Assembly: GCF_014648095.1 (NCBI RefSeq)
Contig: NZ_BMQL01000024.1
Span: 24,011-88,010, forward strand
Source: Deinococcus ruber
GTDB taxonomy: Bacteria; Deinococcota; Deinococci; Deinococcales; Deinococcaceae
Direction: 5' to 3'
Length of the DNA: 64,000 bases
The notes below the pieces were generated by a model. That model was not told where the DNA came from and did not search any database. It was given only the letters and a program-made list of their open reading frames with translations. The position numbers and the translations under genes were made by a program. Of this stretch, positions 32,859 through 42,571 are shown in pieces. Within the stretch, counting starts at the first letter, position 1. The number at the start of each line of letters is the position of its first letter.

Positions 32859-33313
32859 AACCCTGATGAAACTTCAGCTAGTGCCGTCGTTCCTGGTCCA
32901 CTCCCCCGAGGTTCCGGAGGTCCACATCCTGACGCACCCATGCCGGCTGGCAGCTCGGCTCGTGGGAAAATCGGCGTTCGGACTGTGAATGCATATGCTT
33001 CATCGGAGAAACCTCGGGAAGGACAGGGCGGAGGCGGAATGGGGGCGCTCTACCGCGACCTGAGAGGAACTGTACCGTCCAGCACGCAGGGCAGCAATAC
33101 GCCGCCTGGCGTATCCGCCGTGGGCATGCGGGCGCTTCATCACTTCGGGGGAGTGGACGGCATCTGGCCCGGAATCGGCAGGAATCACCGCGCTGCATGC
33201 CTGGCGGGCGGCTCGCCGAGGCTGTGTGATGCCGACAGGACCCGCTACGCCTCGCTGCTGTCATTCAGGCAGCCGCTGCTTTTGCCTCCTTGACATTCGG
33301 AGCTATGAGCTTT
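32859..33313. other. Intergenic, no convincing gene
   Basis: This stretch lies between the tRNA cluster and the sugar operon. Frames here lack domains and ribosome sites. The downstream end is AT-rich and carries the sugar-operon promoter region. Confidence 0.4.
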
Positions 33314-33329
33314 GATAATACGCATTATC
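33314..33329 (+). promoter_or_regulatory. Candidate LacI-type operator before sugar operon
   Basis: GATAAT-ACGC-ATTATC is a 6+6 palindrome with a central CG, 28 nt upstream of the binding-protein ATG. Its form suits a LacI-family dimer, and a LacI gene ends the same gene set at 38091-39140. A second small palindrome, TTCGAAATTCGAA, follows at about 33332. Confidence 0.5.
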
Positions 33330-33356
33330 TATTCGAAATTCGAAAGCGGAGGGTAT

Positions 33357-34589
33357 ATGAAACGAACCCGAGCACTTCTTTGGAGCGCCGTCCTGTTGAC
33401 AGGTGTGGCGCAGGCCCAGCAGGTAACCCTGCGCTTCAGCACCTGGGCAGGAGGAGACGGCCTGGCCCTTCTTCAGCAGCTTGCCAAGGATTACAGCAGC
33501 AAAAACCCCGGCGTGCAGGTCACGGTGGAGGTCACGCCCTTTGCCGACTACAGCCGCAAGGTGGCGGTGCAGATCGCTTCTGGCGACTCGCCGGACGTGG
33601 GCTGGCTGTCGGAACGCGACGTACCCACCTTCATCGCCAGCAAGACACTCACTGACCTTTCGCCGGTACTCAGCGCCGACAAGTCGTTCAATCTCGCAGA
33701 TTTTCCGGTCAGCACCCTGACGCTGTGGCAGCGCGAGCGCTCGGTGTACGGCGTGCCGTTCAGCAATTCACCGCTGGTACTCTTCTACAACAAAGACCTG
33801 TTCCAGCAGGCGGGCGTGGCCGATCCACTCAAGCAGTATGGCCTGAACAAATGGGACTACACCAGCTTCCAGACGAGCAGCAAGGCCATCAAGGACAAGA
33901 CCGGAGCCTTCGGAGCGCGGGCGATGCGGCTCGATCCCAAAGCCTGGGCGGGCGGCCTGCTGGCGATGCTGTGGTCGCAGGGCGGCGGCGTGTACGACAA
34001 GAATCTCAAATGCACCCTGAACAGCCCCGGCAGCGTCAAAGGCTTCCAGCTTGCCAGCACCATGATGTTCCGGGACAGCAGCATGCCCCGCCCCGGCGAC
34101 CAGACGGCCTTCGAAAGTGGCCGGATCGGGATGTACATGGACAACGTGAGCTACAGCGCACAGCTCCGGGACGCCAAATTCAAGTGGGGCATTGCGCCGC
34201 TTCCCAAGGGGCCGGGGGGCCGGGTCACGCAGCTGGGACAGGCGGGCTACGTGGTGTTCAGCAAGGGCAAGAATCAGGCGGAGGCCGTCAAGTTCCTGGC
34301 TTATCTGGCCTCGCCGGAGAATATGGCCCGCACTGCCAAGTTCTATCCGCCGCCGCGTAAGAGCGTGCTGAACAGCACAGCGTATCTGACGAGCAATCCA
34401 CTGATTCCCGCCAGTGCGCTGAAGACCGGAATTCTGAGCCAGCTGTCCAGTGCGCGGGTGCTGCTGACCGGCACCAACTGGCTCAAGGCCAACGACGTGA
34501 TCACCAGCGGTCTCGACCGGGTCTTCCAGCCGGGCGCAAATCTTCAGAGCGTGCTGGACGACCTGTGCAGACAGGTAGACGGCCTGTAA
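33357..34589 (+). CDS. Sugar ABC transporter, extracellular binding protein
   Basis: This 410-residue family-1 solute-binding protein has a signal peptide ([19 protein letters not shown]). The mature part is typical of MalE/UgpB types: [80 protein letters not shown] and [27 protein letters not shown] lies just before ATG 33357. It heads an operon of binding protein, two permeases and an FAD oxidoreductase. The sugar is unknown; the transporter lacks its own ATPase gene, so a shared MsmK/UgpC-type ATPase encoded elsewhere must energise it. Confidence 0.93.
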   Translation: MKRTRALLWSAVLLTGVAQAQQVTLRFSTWAGGDGLALLQQLAKDYSSKNPGVQVTVEVTPFADYSRKVAVQIASGDSPDVGWLSERDVPTFIASKTLTDLSPVLSADKSFNLADFPVSTLTLWQRERSVYGVPFSNSPLVLFYNKDLFQQAGVADPLKQYGLNKWDYTSFQTSSKAIKDKTGAFGARAMRLDPKAWAGGLLAMLWSQGGGVYDKNLKCTLNSPGSVKGFQLASTMMFRDSSMPRPGDQTAFESGRIGMYMDNVSYSAQLRDAKFKWGIAPLPKGPGGRVTQLGQAGYVVFSKGKNQAEAVKFLAYLASPENMARTAKFYPPPRKSVLNSTAYLTSNPLIPASALKTGILSQLSSARVLLTGTNWLKANDVITSGLDRVFQPGANLQSVLDDLCRQVDGL

Positions 34590-34591
34590 GC

Positions 34592-35509
34592 ATGACACCT
34601 GCCGCCCTGCCAACACACACGCAACGCCGCCGGGGAGGTCAGCGACGCCGCGAGGGGCTGACGGGCTGGGCGTTCGTGCTGCCCTACGCGCTCGGCATGC
34701 TGATCTTCATCATCGGCCCGCTGCTGGCGGTAGGAGCCGTGTCGCTGATGAACTGGTCGCTGCTCGACACACCCACGTACGCGGGCCTGAGCAACTACCG
34801 CAAGCTGCTGCACGATCCGGGCTTTCTCAGCAGCCTGGGTGTCACGGCCCTCTTCACCGCCGGAATCGTGGTGCTGAATATCAGCGCGGCCCTGGGCCTC
34901 TCCGGCCTGATGAATCTGAAGCTCGCGGGCATCAGCGCCTTTCGCACGGCGGTGTTCTCGCCGGTGGTGATGCCGATTGTCGCCTGGGCGCTGGTGTGGA
35001 AGTTTCTGCTTCAGCCTGTGGGACCTGTCAATACGGCGCTGCAACACGCGGGCGTCAGCGGGGCCAATCTGCTCCAGGTGCCCGCCACGGCCCTGTGGAC
35101 GGTGGTCGTGATCGAGGTGATCAAATCGGTTGGCCTGAACGCCGTGATCTTTCTGAGTGCGCTTCAGGGCGTGCCGCCAGAACTGCTGGAAGCGGGCCGA
35201 CTGGACGGCGCGAACCGCTGGCAGAGTTTCACCCGGCTGGTGCTGCCGCTGATCTCCCCTACCTTCTTCCTGGTCTTTATCATCACGCTGATCGGGGCGC
35301 TGAAGGTGTTCACACCTGTCTGGGTGCTGACCGGCGGTGGCCCTTCCGACGCGACCACCACGCTGCTGGTGTACCTGTACAAGCAGGGCTTCGGATTTTT
35401 CGATTTCGGCTACGCCTCGGTGATCGCGGTGGTGCTCTTCGTGCTGATCCTGCTGATGACCTCGCTGCAATGGGCGCTGCGCCGCCGACTGGTCTTTTAT
35501 GAGGAGTGA
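34592..35509 (+). CDS. Sugar ABC transporter permease (MalF-type)
   Basis: This 305-residue permease has six predicted membrane helices ([20 protein letters not shown], then [20 protein letters not shown] and others) and the EAA loop [20 protein letters not shown] that meets the ATPase. [20 protein letters not shown] is a conserved late segment. The ATG at 34592 lies 2 nt after the binding-protein stop. The N-terminal 25 residues are basic and cytosolic. Confidence 0.93.
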   Translation: MTPAALPTHTQRRRGGQRRREGLTGWAFVLPYALGMLIFIIGPLLAVGAVSLMNWSLLDTPTYAGLSNYRKLLHDPGFLSSLGVTALFTAGIVVLNISAALGLSGLMNLKLAGISAFRTAVFSPVVMPIVAWALVWKFLLQPVGPVNTALQHAGVSGANLLQVPATALWTVVVIEVIKSVGLNAVIFLSALQGVPPELLEAGRLDGANRWQSFTRLVLPLISPTFFLVFIITLIGALKVFTPVWVLTGGGPSDATTTLLVYLYKQGFGFFDFGYASVIAVVLFVLILLMTSLQWALRRRLVFYEE

Positions 35510-35513
35510 AGTC

Positions 35514-36353
35514 GTGCAGCGGCGTGAGCGCCCGTGGACTCTGCTGATCTACGCGGTCCTCGTGCTCGTCAGCCTGCCGTTTGTACTGCCGAGCGTGTGG
35601 ATGCTGATTTCGAGTCTCAAGTCTTCGGCAGCGATCTTCGGCAATCCCTTCAGCCTGTCTGGGAGTGAGTGGCGACCGAGCAACTTCTGGGAGGTCTTCC
35701 GCAACTATCCCTTCGCCCGCCAGTACCTCAACAGCGTGCTGATCCTGCTCGTGAGTGTGCCCGCCACACTTCTGCTCTCCGCGCTGGCCGGATACGGCTT
35801 TGCCCGCCTGCGCTTTGTCGGGCGCGACGCGGTGTTTCTGATGACCTTGGGGGCGATGATGATTCCCAGCGAACTGACCGCTATTCCGCAGTTTCTGCTG
35901 TTCAAGACGTTGGGGCTGACCAACACCCACGTGCCGATCATCGTGCTGCAAGTCTTCAGCGCGACCGGCGCACTGGCGGTCTTCCTGATGCGCCAGCACT
36001 TCATCACGCTGCCGAAAGAGCTGGACGAGGCTGGCCGGGTAGACGGCCTGGGGTACCTGGGCGTGTTCTGGTACATCATGCTTCCCCTGTCGCGCCCAGC
36101 CCTGGCGACGGTGGCGATCTTCGCGCTGCTCAATTCGTGGAACGACTATTTCAACCCACTGATCTACCTGAACGACGAGAAGTTGATGACGCTGCCGCTT
36201 GCACTTCAGCGTTTCACCGACCCGCTGGGCGGCGTGTACTGGAATCTGACACTCGCGGCGGGCGTGCTGGTGGCGCTGCCGGTCCTGCTGGCCTTTCTGC
36301 TGGCCCAGAAGCAGTTTATCGAGAGCCTCGCGGCCACAGGAACCAAAGGATGA
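35514..36353 (+). CDS. Sugar ABC transporter permease (MalG-type)
   Basis: This 279-residue permease pairs with the preceding one. [20 protein letters not shown] is TM1, [40 protein letters not shown] and the EAA loop [20 protein letters not shown] follow, and it ends [15 protein letters not shown] as MalG types do. GAGGAG lies 8 nt before GTG 35514, which I prefer over ATG 35499 (which would overlap the upstream gene). Its stop overlaps the next ATG. Confidence 0.92.
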   Translation: MQRRERPWTLLIYAVLVLVSLPFVLPSVWMLISSLKSSAAIFGNPFSLSGSEWRPSNFWEVFRNYPFARQYLNSVLILLVSVPATLLLSALAGYGFARLRFVGRDAVFLMTLGAMMIPSELTAIPQFLLFKTLGLTNTHVPIIVLQVFSATGALAVFLMRQHFITLPKELDEAGRVDGLGYLGVFWYIMLPLSRPALATVAIFALLNSWNDYFNPLIYLNDEKLMTLPLALQRFTDPLGGVYWNLTLAAGVLVALPVLLAFLLAQKQFIESLAATGTKG

Positions 36354-37972
36354 CGCGGCAGGCGCACATGCAGCGGGCCGACGTGCTGATTATTGGCGGC
36401 GGGCTGGGCGGCGTGGCGGCGGCGCTGTCGTGCCTTCGGCTGGGCTGCACGGTTCTGCTGACCGAAGAAACCGACTGGATCGGCGGTCAGCTTACCGCGC
36501 AGGCAGTGCCCCCCGACGAGAGCCTGTGGATCGAGGAGAGCGGCTGCACCGCGACGTACCGCACCTTTCGCGACAGTGTCCGCGCCTACTACCGCCAGTA
36601 TTATCCGCTGCTGCCTGCGTCGCGGGCCGACCCGTTCCTCAATCCGGGCGCGGGCACGGTCAGTCGGCTATGCCACGAGCCGAGGGTGGCGCTGGCCGTG
36701 CTGGAAGGCATGCTGGCACCGTACCTGAGCAGCGGGCAGCTGCGGCTCCTGCTGAACACCCGGCCCACCTCGGTGGCCTGTCAGGGCGACCGGATCGAGG
36801 GCGTGACCGTCGAAGACATGGAAGGTCGCCGCCTCGATCTGAGCGCCCCCTTCGTGCTGGACGCCACCGAAACCGGCGAACTGCTGGAACTGGGCCACGT
36901 CGAGCATGTGATCGGCGCAGAGGGACAGGACGAAACCGGGGAACTGCACGCGCTGAGCCGCGCCGAGCCGCTCAACCAGCAGGCGGTGAGCTGGTGCTTT
37001 GCCGTCGATCACCATGAGGGGCAGGACTTCACCATAGAGAAGCCCGCACAGTACGAGTTCTGGCGCAACTATCGCCCCGAATTCTGGCCCGCGCCGCAGC
37101 TCAGCTGGAGTTATACTCACCCGATCACCCACGCTCCGGTCGTGCGCGATCTGTTCTCCAATCCCACCGAGACGCCGCACGGGGGCGATCTGTGGCACTA
37201 CCGCCGCATTCTGGCGAGCCGTCATTTCGCACCGGGTGTGCAGCCCAGCGACATCGTCAGCGTCAACTGGCCGCAGATCGACTATCTGCTGGGGCCAATC
37301 GTGGGCGTGAGTCCTGAGGAGCGTGCACGTCACCTGACCGGGGCGCAGCAGCTCAGCCTGAGCATGCTGTACTGGATGCAGACCGAAGCGCCCCGGCACG
37401 ACGGCAGAGGGGCAGGCTATCCGGGACTGCGGCTGCGCGGCGACGTGACCGGAACGCAGGCGTCGCATGGGCTGGCAAAGAGCGTGTATGTGCGGGAAGC
37501 GCGGCGCATCCGGGCAGAGTTCACCGTGACCGAGCAGAAGGTGGGCGTCGAAGCGCGTGGAACCTTGACCGGTGCTGAAGAGTTCACCGACAGCGTGGGC
37601 GTGGGGCAGTACCGTATCGACCTGCATCCCAGTACCGCCGGGCGAAACTACGTGGACGTGGCAAGCTGGCCGTTTCAGATTCCGCTGGGAGCCCTGATTC
37701 CGCAGCGGGTCGAGAATCTGCTGCCTGCCGGGAAGTCGCTGGGGGTCACACACATCACCAATGGCTGCTACCGCCTGCATCCGGTCGAGTGGAACATCGG
37801 CGAGGCAGCCGGGGCACTGGCCGCATTCTGCATCCTGAACGGCTCTCAGCCGCGTCAGGTCAGGAACACGCCGGTGCTGCTGGCCGACTTTCAGCGGCTG
37901 TTGAGTGATACCCTGGGATTCCAGCTGGCCTGGCCTGAATCGCTGCGAACCGTGCCGTCACCAGGGTTCTGA
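36350..37972 (+). CDS. FAD-dependent oxidoreductase
   Basis: This is a 540-residue flavoprotein of the FAD_oxidored (PF12831-like) type. [20 protein letters not shown] is the dinucleotide-binding GxGxxG fold, [20 protein letters not shown] is the conserved post-FAD region, [20 protein letters not shown] marks the FAD domain return and [20 protein letters not shown] the C-terminal FAD contact. The N-terminal residues lack a signal, so it is cytosolic. It overlaps the permease stop by 4 nt, so uptake and oxidation of one substrate are coupled. The family includes oxidoreductases found next to sugar importers; its reaction here is not known. Confidence 0.85.
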   Translation: MTRQAHMQRADVLIIGGGLGGVAAALSCLRLGCTVLLTEETDWIGGQLTAQAVPPDESLWIEESGCTATYRTFRDSVRAYYRQYYPLLPASRADPFLNPGAGTVSRLCHEPRVALAVLEGMLAPYLSSGQLRLLLNTRPTSVACQGDRIEGVTVEDMEGRRLDLSAPFVLDATETGELLELGHVEHVIGAEGQDETGELHALSRAEPLNQQAVSWCFAVDHHEGQDFTIEKPAQYEFWRNYRPEFWPAPQLSWSYTHPITHAPVVRDLFSNPTETPHGGDLWHYRRILASRHFAPGVQPSDIVSVNWPQIDYLLGPIVGVSPEERARHLTGAQQLSLSMLYWMQTEAPRHDGRGAGYPGLRLRGDVTGTQASHGLAKSVYVREARRIRAEFTVTEQKVGVEARGTLTGAEEFTDSVGVGQYRIDLHPSTAGRNYVDVASWPFQIPLGALIPQRVENLLPAGKSLGVTHITNGCYRLHPVEWNIGEAAGALAAFCILNGSQPRQVRNTPVLLADFQRLLSDTLGFQLAWPESLRTVPSPGF

Positions 37973-38090
37973 AGAGCGCCGCGGAGAGATTCAGCAGGGT
38001 CGCCGCCCCGTGCTGTCCGGTTCTGTCTTCCGCCTGGAGTGGGTTCCATCTGCTCCCCTTCTCTCCCTTACAGATCGTTGAGGCGTCAGG

Positions 38091-39140
38091 ATGAGCATGC
38101 CAGTGAAAAAACGTCCGACGCAGAAGGAAGTGGCGCAGCAGGCAGGCGTGTCGCAGGCAGTGGTGTCGCAGGTACTCAACGGGCGCTCGGGTGGAATTCG
38201 GCTGCACCCGCAAACTCGGGCGCGGGTGCTGGAAACCATGAAGCAGATGGGCTACGTCCCGAATATGGCGGCCCAATCGCTGGCGGGCGGGCGCAATCAC
38301 ATCCTGGGCGTGTTTACCTACGAACCGGTCTTTCCCACCGACACCCGCGATTTCTTCTACCCGTTCCTGGAAGGCATCGAGGACGCGGCAGCCGCCCTGG
38401 AGTACGATCTGCTGCTGCACACCCGCCCGGCGGCAAAAGGCAGTGAACGCCAGGTGTACCGCGACAACCGCAGCCGTCTCACGCTGGCCGACGGAACGCT
38501 GCTGTTGGGAGAACTGCGAGATGAGCAGCGCCGAGGCGACGTGGCGCGGCTGCTCGGAGAGGGTCATCATATGGTGTTCGTAGGCCGCCGAGAACTGCCG
38601 GGGCATACGCTGGTGTGGGCCGGAGCCGATTATGCTTCGGCCACCGCTCAGGCGACCCGGACGCTGCTGGGCCTGGGCCACCGACGACTGCTGTACCTGG
38701 GCGGCACCCGCCAGCGAGAATCGGCGGAAGACCGCGAGGCCGGATACTGGCGGGGTCTGGGAACAGACGCGCCGGGACGGACGCTGCGCCTGAACCCACA
38801 GGACATCACCGCACCGCTGGTACAGAGCATCTGCGCTGAAGGCCTGACAGGTCTGCTGATCGAAAACGACGACCTGGCACTGCGCTGGCTGGAAGTGAGT
38901 GACCGGCTGGGCCTCTGTGCCCCGCAGGACTACTCATTCGTGGTGCTGGGCGACCCGGTCACTCAGACGCGCCAGCCGCTGCCGCGCCCGTGGACATCCT
39001 TCCGGCTGCCACGCCGCGAGATGGGGCAACAGGCGGTGAGGCTGCTCGACGAGCAGTTGCGCGGCCTGGAGCCACAGTCGCTCCTGATGCCGTGTACCTG
39101 GGAGCTGGGAGACAGTATTGGTCCTGCGCCTGTGTCCTGA
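38091..39140 (+). CDS. LacI-family transcriptional regulator
   Basis: This 349-residue repressor has a LacI helix-turn-helix (TQKEVAQQAGVSQAVVSQVL, then NGRSGGIRLHPQTRARVLET) and the hinge NMAAQSLAGGRNHILGVF. A periplasmic-binding-like sensor follows (FFYPFLEGIEDAAAALEYDL, ARLLGEGHHMVFVGR, ALRWLEVSDRLGLCAPQDYS). It follows the FAD oxidoreductase by 118 nt on the same strand and probably controls the importer operon through the palindrome at 33314. The inducer would be the imported sugar or its product. Confidence 0.92.
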   Translation: MSMPVKKRPTQKEVAQQAGVSQAVVSQVLNGRSGGIRLHPQTRARVLETMKQMGYVPNMAAQSLAGGRNHILGVFTYEPVFPTDTRDFFYPFLEGIEDAAAALEYDLLLHTRPAAKGSERQVYRDNRSRLTLADGTLLLGELRDEQRRGDVARLLGEGHHMVFVGRRELPGHTLVWAGADYASATAQATRTLLGLGHRRLLYLGGTRQRESAEDREAGYWRGLGTDAPGRTLRLNPQDITAPLVQSICAEGLTGLLIENDDLALRWLEVSDRLGLCAPQDYSFVVLGDPVTQTRQPLPRPWTSFRLPRREMGQQAVRLLDEQLRGLEPQSLLMPCTWELGDSIGPAPVS

Positions 39141-39297
39141 TCACACCACACTGCTGGGAACACCTTCCAGACCGCTCAGGTGCACTCGGGGCTGCACCGA
39201 CCCCATCCTTGCTGCCGTTTCGGGACTGTGCCCACAACGGACTGTGCAAACAACGCTCCAGATAAAAAATCCAATGACGGCAGATCAGGCGTGTGGG

Positions 39298-40494
39298 TCA
39301 TCGGCGGAGCGTCACGGACGGAAGACGCCAGACGAGCAGCAGGGGGCCGAGCAGCAGACACCACAGGGCGTTCTGCACCCCTGCACGGTCTGCGAGCCAG
39401 CCGAGCACGGGAAGAATCGCTGCGCCCGCCATGCCCGTGACGGAACCCAGGGCCATCACCGTGCCGCTCCTTTCTGGCAGCAGCCCATACAGCCGGGCCT
39501 GAAGGACGGCGTACCACCCGGAGGTCAACAGGCCGATCAGCGCGGCATCCACCAGCTTCCAGCCCACATGCGGCACCCACAGAAACGCTGGAAACAGCAC
39601 GGACACCAGCAGGGCCGACCATTTTACGAAGGCGACTCCGGACAGCTTCTCCAGCACCGGAACGATCAGCGCGTCACCGATGAGGCCGACTCCGGTCAAT
39701 ACGCCGACTGCCAACGTCGCCTGGGCGGGCGTCGAGTGGGCCGCGTCCACGAAGTACAGCGCCAGAAATGCGCGGAACACGTCAAGCATCAGATTCGACG
39801 CTTCCAGAAGCAGCAGCGAATCGAGGACAGCCGCTCGCTTGACGCTGTGAAAGACATACTGAAGGCTTTCTCTGAGCTGAAAAGCCGCTTCCTGCTCGGG
39901 TGGCGCGGCGCTGGGATGCAGGCTGGGGGCACGCCACATCAGAAACAGGGCCATCAGGGACAGAGCGGCGAGCACCGCGAACACCGGACGCCAGCCCACC
40001 CCGAGCGCCACTGCCGCGCCGATCAGCACCGGCCCGACCACATTGCCGACCGAACCGGCCAGCGTCCAGCGGGCCATGTTCTGTTCCTGGCGCTCCGACT
40101 CGGCGTCCATCCACGCTGCCTGCGTCAGACTCACGAAGGCACCGGACGCCGGGTAAAACAGCACGAACGACAGCAGCAGGCCCCAGAAATTTTCTGCCAG
40201 CGCCGTCAGCAGGAGAGCCAGAGCGAACGCGAAGCCTCCCCCGAGCACAATCCGGCGGTGATACCCGGCATCGGCCAGCAGCCCGAACAGCGGCTCGATC
40301 AGGTTCGCCAGCACGCCAGGCATGCCCAGGAGCAGGCCAACTTCGGTGTATGTCAGGTGCAGATCGTTGCGTAGATACGGCCAGACCGCTCCTGTGGCAC
40401 CGTCTACCAGTTCATCGGCCAGTTCGGTGGTGAGTGCGGCGATCACGAATGAGGTCAGGGCTGTGGTGGCCCTGCGGTGCAGCTTGAATTTCAC
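39298..40494 (-). CDS. MFS transporter, 12 transmembrane segments
   Basis: This 398-residue major facilitator protein has about 12 membrane helices. LTYTEVGLLLGMPGVLANLI and PLFGLLADAGYHRRIVLGGG form TM2 and the motif A loop; TLAGSVGNVVGPVLIGAAVA is TM5. It starts at GTG 40494 behind a perfect AGGAGG. It is convergent with lacI. The substrate is unknown; sugar or drug efflux are both possible, and it is not clearly part of the sugar operon. Confidence 0.88.
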   Translation of the reverse strand: MKFKLHRRATTALTSFVIAALTTELADELVDGATGAVWPYLRNDLHLTYTEVGLLLGMPGVLANLIEPLFGLLADAGYHRRIVLGGGFAFALALLLTALAENFWGLLLSFVLFYPASGAFVSLTQAAWMDAESERQEQNMARWTLAGSVGNVVGPVLIGAAVALGVGWRPVFAVLAALSLMALFLMWRAPSLHPSAAPPEQEAAFQLRESLQYVFHSVKRAAVLDSLLLLEASNLMLDVFRAFLALYFVDAAHSTPAQATLAVGVLTGVGLIGDALIVPVLEKLSGVAFVKWSALLVSVLFPAFLWVPHVGWKLVDAALIGLLTSGWYAVLQARLYGLLPERSGTVMALGSVTGMAGAAILPVLGWLADRAGVQNALWCLLLGPLLLVWRLPSVTLRR

Positions 40495-41174
40495 AGTGTC
40501 GTCCTCCTGAAGCGTGAGACGAAAAGCCAGGGGCTTTCGAACACTTCAGGAGGGTCAGGACCGGTGGTAAAGAAGCAAGGTCACCAGGGAGGAAGCGGCA
40601 TTCCTCAGTGTACGGGATGAGGCCCTCGGATCGCCCCATTACCCCGCAGCACATCGGCGGAAATGACCTCAGGAACGTCACTGCGGCCTGGGTGTCGCGG
40701 TGAAGAAGGAAGAGGATGTCGAGCACGAAGCTGTGGACATCCACTGCCCTTCAGCAACGATTTGCACGTCTCAGACATCAGCTACCCTGACACGCTGGTC
40801 GGTGACGGGTGACGGGGCAGCCCCAGTCGTTCAGGTCGTGCCCGAGAGTCAGTGAGCCTTTCACAGATCATCTCGACCCGTCACTGCGATCGCCTCGTCA
40901 GGCAGTCACACCGTCTCATACGACAACAAGAGCAGAGCCAGCTCGGTTTCTGCAAGATCAAGCGAACCCAGGAATGCCTGAACCTTCCCGACCGACCGTC
41001 ACTGCCATATACGAACACGGTTCCCGCCTACCGCAGCAGAAGTCACCAGCGTCAGGCGGTTCAGAGATGGCGCGAGGTCGGCGCGGGATCAACCCTACAC
41101 GACAAGTTCGTGACCTGACCACCCAAAGAGGCATCCCTGCACGGGTGCATGCGCCTGAGAAAGCCGAGGTCTGA
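40495..41174. other. Intergenic, no convincing gene
   Basis: About 680 bases precede the IS630-family element. Long frames here (for example plus 40809-41174) are rich in Arg, Pro and Ser, with no domain and no ribosome site, and look like chance frames. The promoter of the MFS gene should be at the left edge. Confidence 0.45.
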
Positions 41175-41176
41175 TA

Positions 41177-42284
41177 CGGAATCGACTTAAAGATTAGAGT
41201 TCAGGCGGCGGGGAGCCAGTGGAAGCTGGTGAGATTCGAGACAAGGGCGTGTTGCTGCATCAGCCAGACACACCGCTGATCGAGTGGCTCGATCAGCGCC
41301 TGCAGCGAAGGCCACGCCCGATTCACCAAGCCCTCTTTAAGCGGGATCCAGAGATGTTCTGCCGGCATCAATTCCGGGGTGTCGGGCAGGGTGAAGACCA
41401 GCTGGACGCCTGGTGGCACGACCACCTTGGCACTGCGGTGCCAGCCAGCGTTGTCGACTACCAGGATCAGCAGACGCTCGTCTGCTGGGTCAACGCGAGC
41501 CTTAAACAGGCTGAGGGCGGCACTGAACGACGCGGTATCGACGGTATCGAACCGCAGCAAGTCCGTTCTTCCGGAGAACGGATGGACAAAGCCATAGAGA
41601 TAGGTCCATTCGAATCCATTGGCGTGGGGTGCGGTGGGCCGTACCCCACGTTTGGCCCAGCAGCGCCGCAAGACGCTTTTGGTGCCGAGCCGTGCTTCGT
41701 CTTGAAAGCACAGCTCAACCAGTCGATCCGGGTGAGCGGTCTTCAGCTCGTCGACGAGCGCCTGGATTTTTTTTTGTACGCCTGCTGTTGTTCCGCACTG
41801 GCCGCCTGTGGATGACGAGGACGCGGTTGCTGAACGGTGTAGGTGAGGAGACGAAGGTAGTTCCAGCCGGTCGTGACATGCACGGGCTGACCGATGGTCG
41901 CCTCAATCCAGTCCGTGACCTTCTGGCTTGTCCATTTCCCCTCGTCATCTGGCGGTGACTGGAGGCGCAGTTCCAGCGCTGCACGCTGGAGCTCGTTGAG
42001 CAGAAAGGGACGGTGGGAGCGACCTGGACGACGGTCTGCCAGACCATCTGGGCCTTGGGTGTTGTACAGCGTGATGGTGCTCGCAAGCCACGCGGGACTT
42101 CGCTGGACGATGCGTGCTACGTCACCGCGTGTTCGTGATTCGGGTTCGCTCAGGAGGAGCAGGGCGTGCCAGCGGGTGCGTTCGTGATTGTTCGGTGCCG
42201 TCTTGTAGCGATGCCGGAGTTCTTCAACGCTCAGATGCGGAGTGATCGCTAAGGGTTTGATAGTTAGAGTTTAACTCAACTCCG
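41177..42284 (-). mobile_element. IS630-family insertion sequence, 1108 bp
   Basis: The element is bounded by TA dinucleotides (41175-41176 and 42285-42286), the usual IS630 target duplication. Its ends are imperfect inverted repeats: CGGAATCGACTTAAA at the left and, inverted, CGGAGTTGAGTTAAA at the right. It holds one transposase in two frames on the minus strand. The right end recurs at 63944-64000, so this is a multicopy element in the genome. Confidence 0.88.
41201..42261 (-). CDS. IS630-family transposase, needs -1 frameshift
   Basis: The first frame reads HLSVEELRHRYKTAPNNHER, WHALLLLSEPESRTRGDVAR (winged-helix region) and NTQGPDGLADRRPGRSHRP, then QQAYKKKSRRSSTS and a stop at 41743. 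The second frame carries on KIQALVDELKTAHPDRLVEL, FQDEARLGTKS, LILVVDNAGWHRS and PDTPELMPAEHLW, giving the three DDE acids. The frames meet at nine A (41767-41775 on the plus strand as T), where a -1 slip yields one transposase of about 350 residues. No ATG, GTG or TTG start fits the first frame: the only sense codons after the upstream stop are CTA-ACT-ATC, so the start given here is approximate. Confidence 0.75.
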
Positions 42285-42430
42285 TATGACGAACCCTCAT
42301 GGATGAACTGTGGAAAGATCAAAAGGACTGCCTTCGCGAATGGTTGGCACCTCCTTGAGTTCTCGGAATTCCCTATCCTGCAAAAGGTTTTCAGCACTTT
42401 CAACTTCTCCTTCTGCCTGCTAAACGTCAT

Positions 42431-42571
42431 CTAGAGCATTTGGCAGAAGAAGGGCGTGTTCTTTTCCATTCTTCTGCCCGATCTGAGCGAATGAATTGAG
42501 TGAGCAGGACGCAGAATGGAGGCATTGGCGGTGCTGTTCCAACGAGGCCGACATTCGGAGAACTGCTCTAG
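42431..42571. repeat. Possible small non-autonomous repeat element
   Basis: CTAGAGCA (42431-42438) and TGCTCTAG (42564-42571) are inverted ends around 125 bp. Inside is a second perfect repeat, GGCAGAAGAA (42442-42451) with TTCTTCTGCC (42469-42478). One end overlaps the stop codon of the GH31 gene. It may be a MITE-like repeat; the inner hairpin could also end GH31 transcription. Confidence 0.4.

Noticed and set aside
40809..41174. 121-codon plus frame before the IS element
   Set aside because: Arg/Pro/Ser-rich chance frame with no ribosome site or family.
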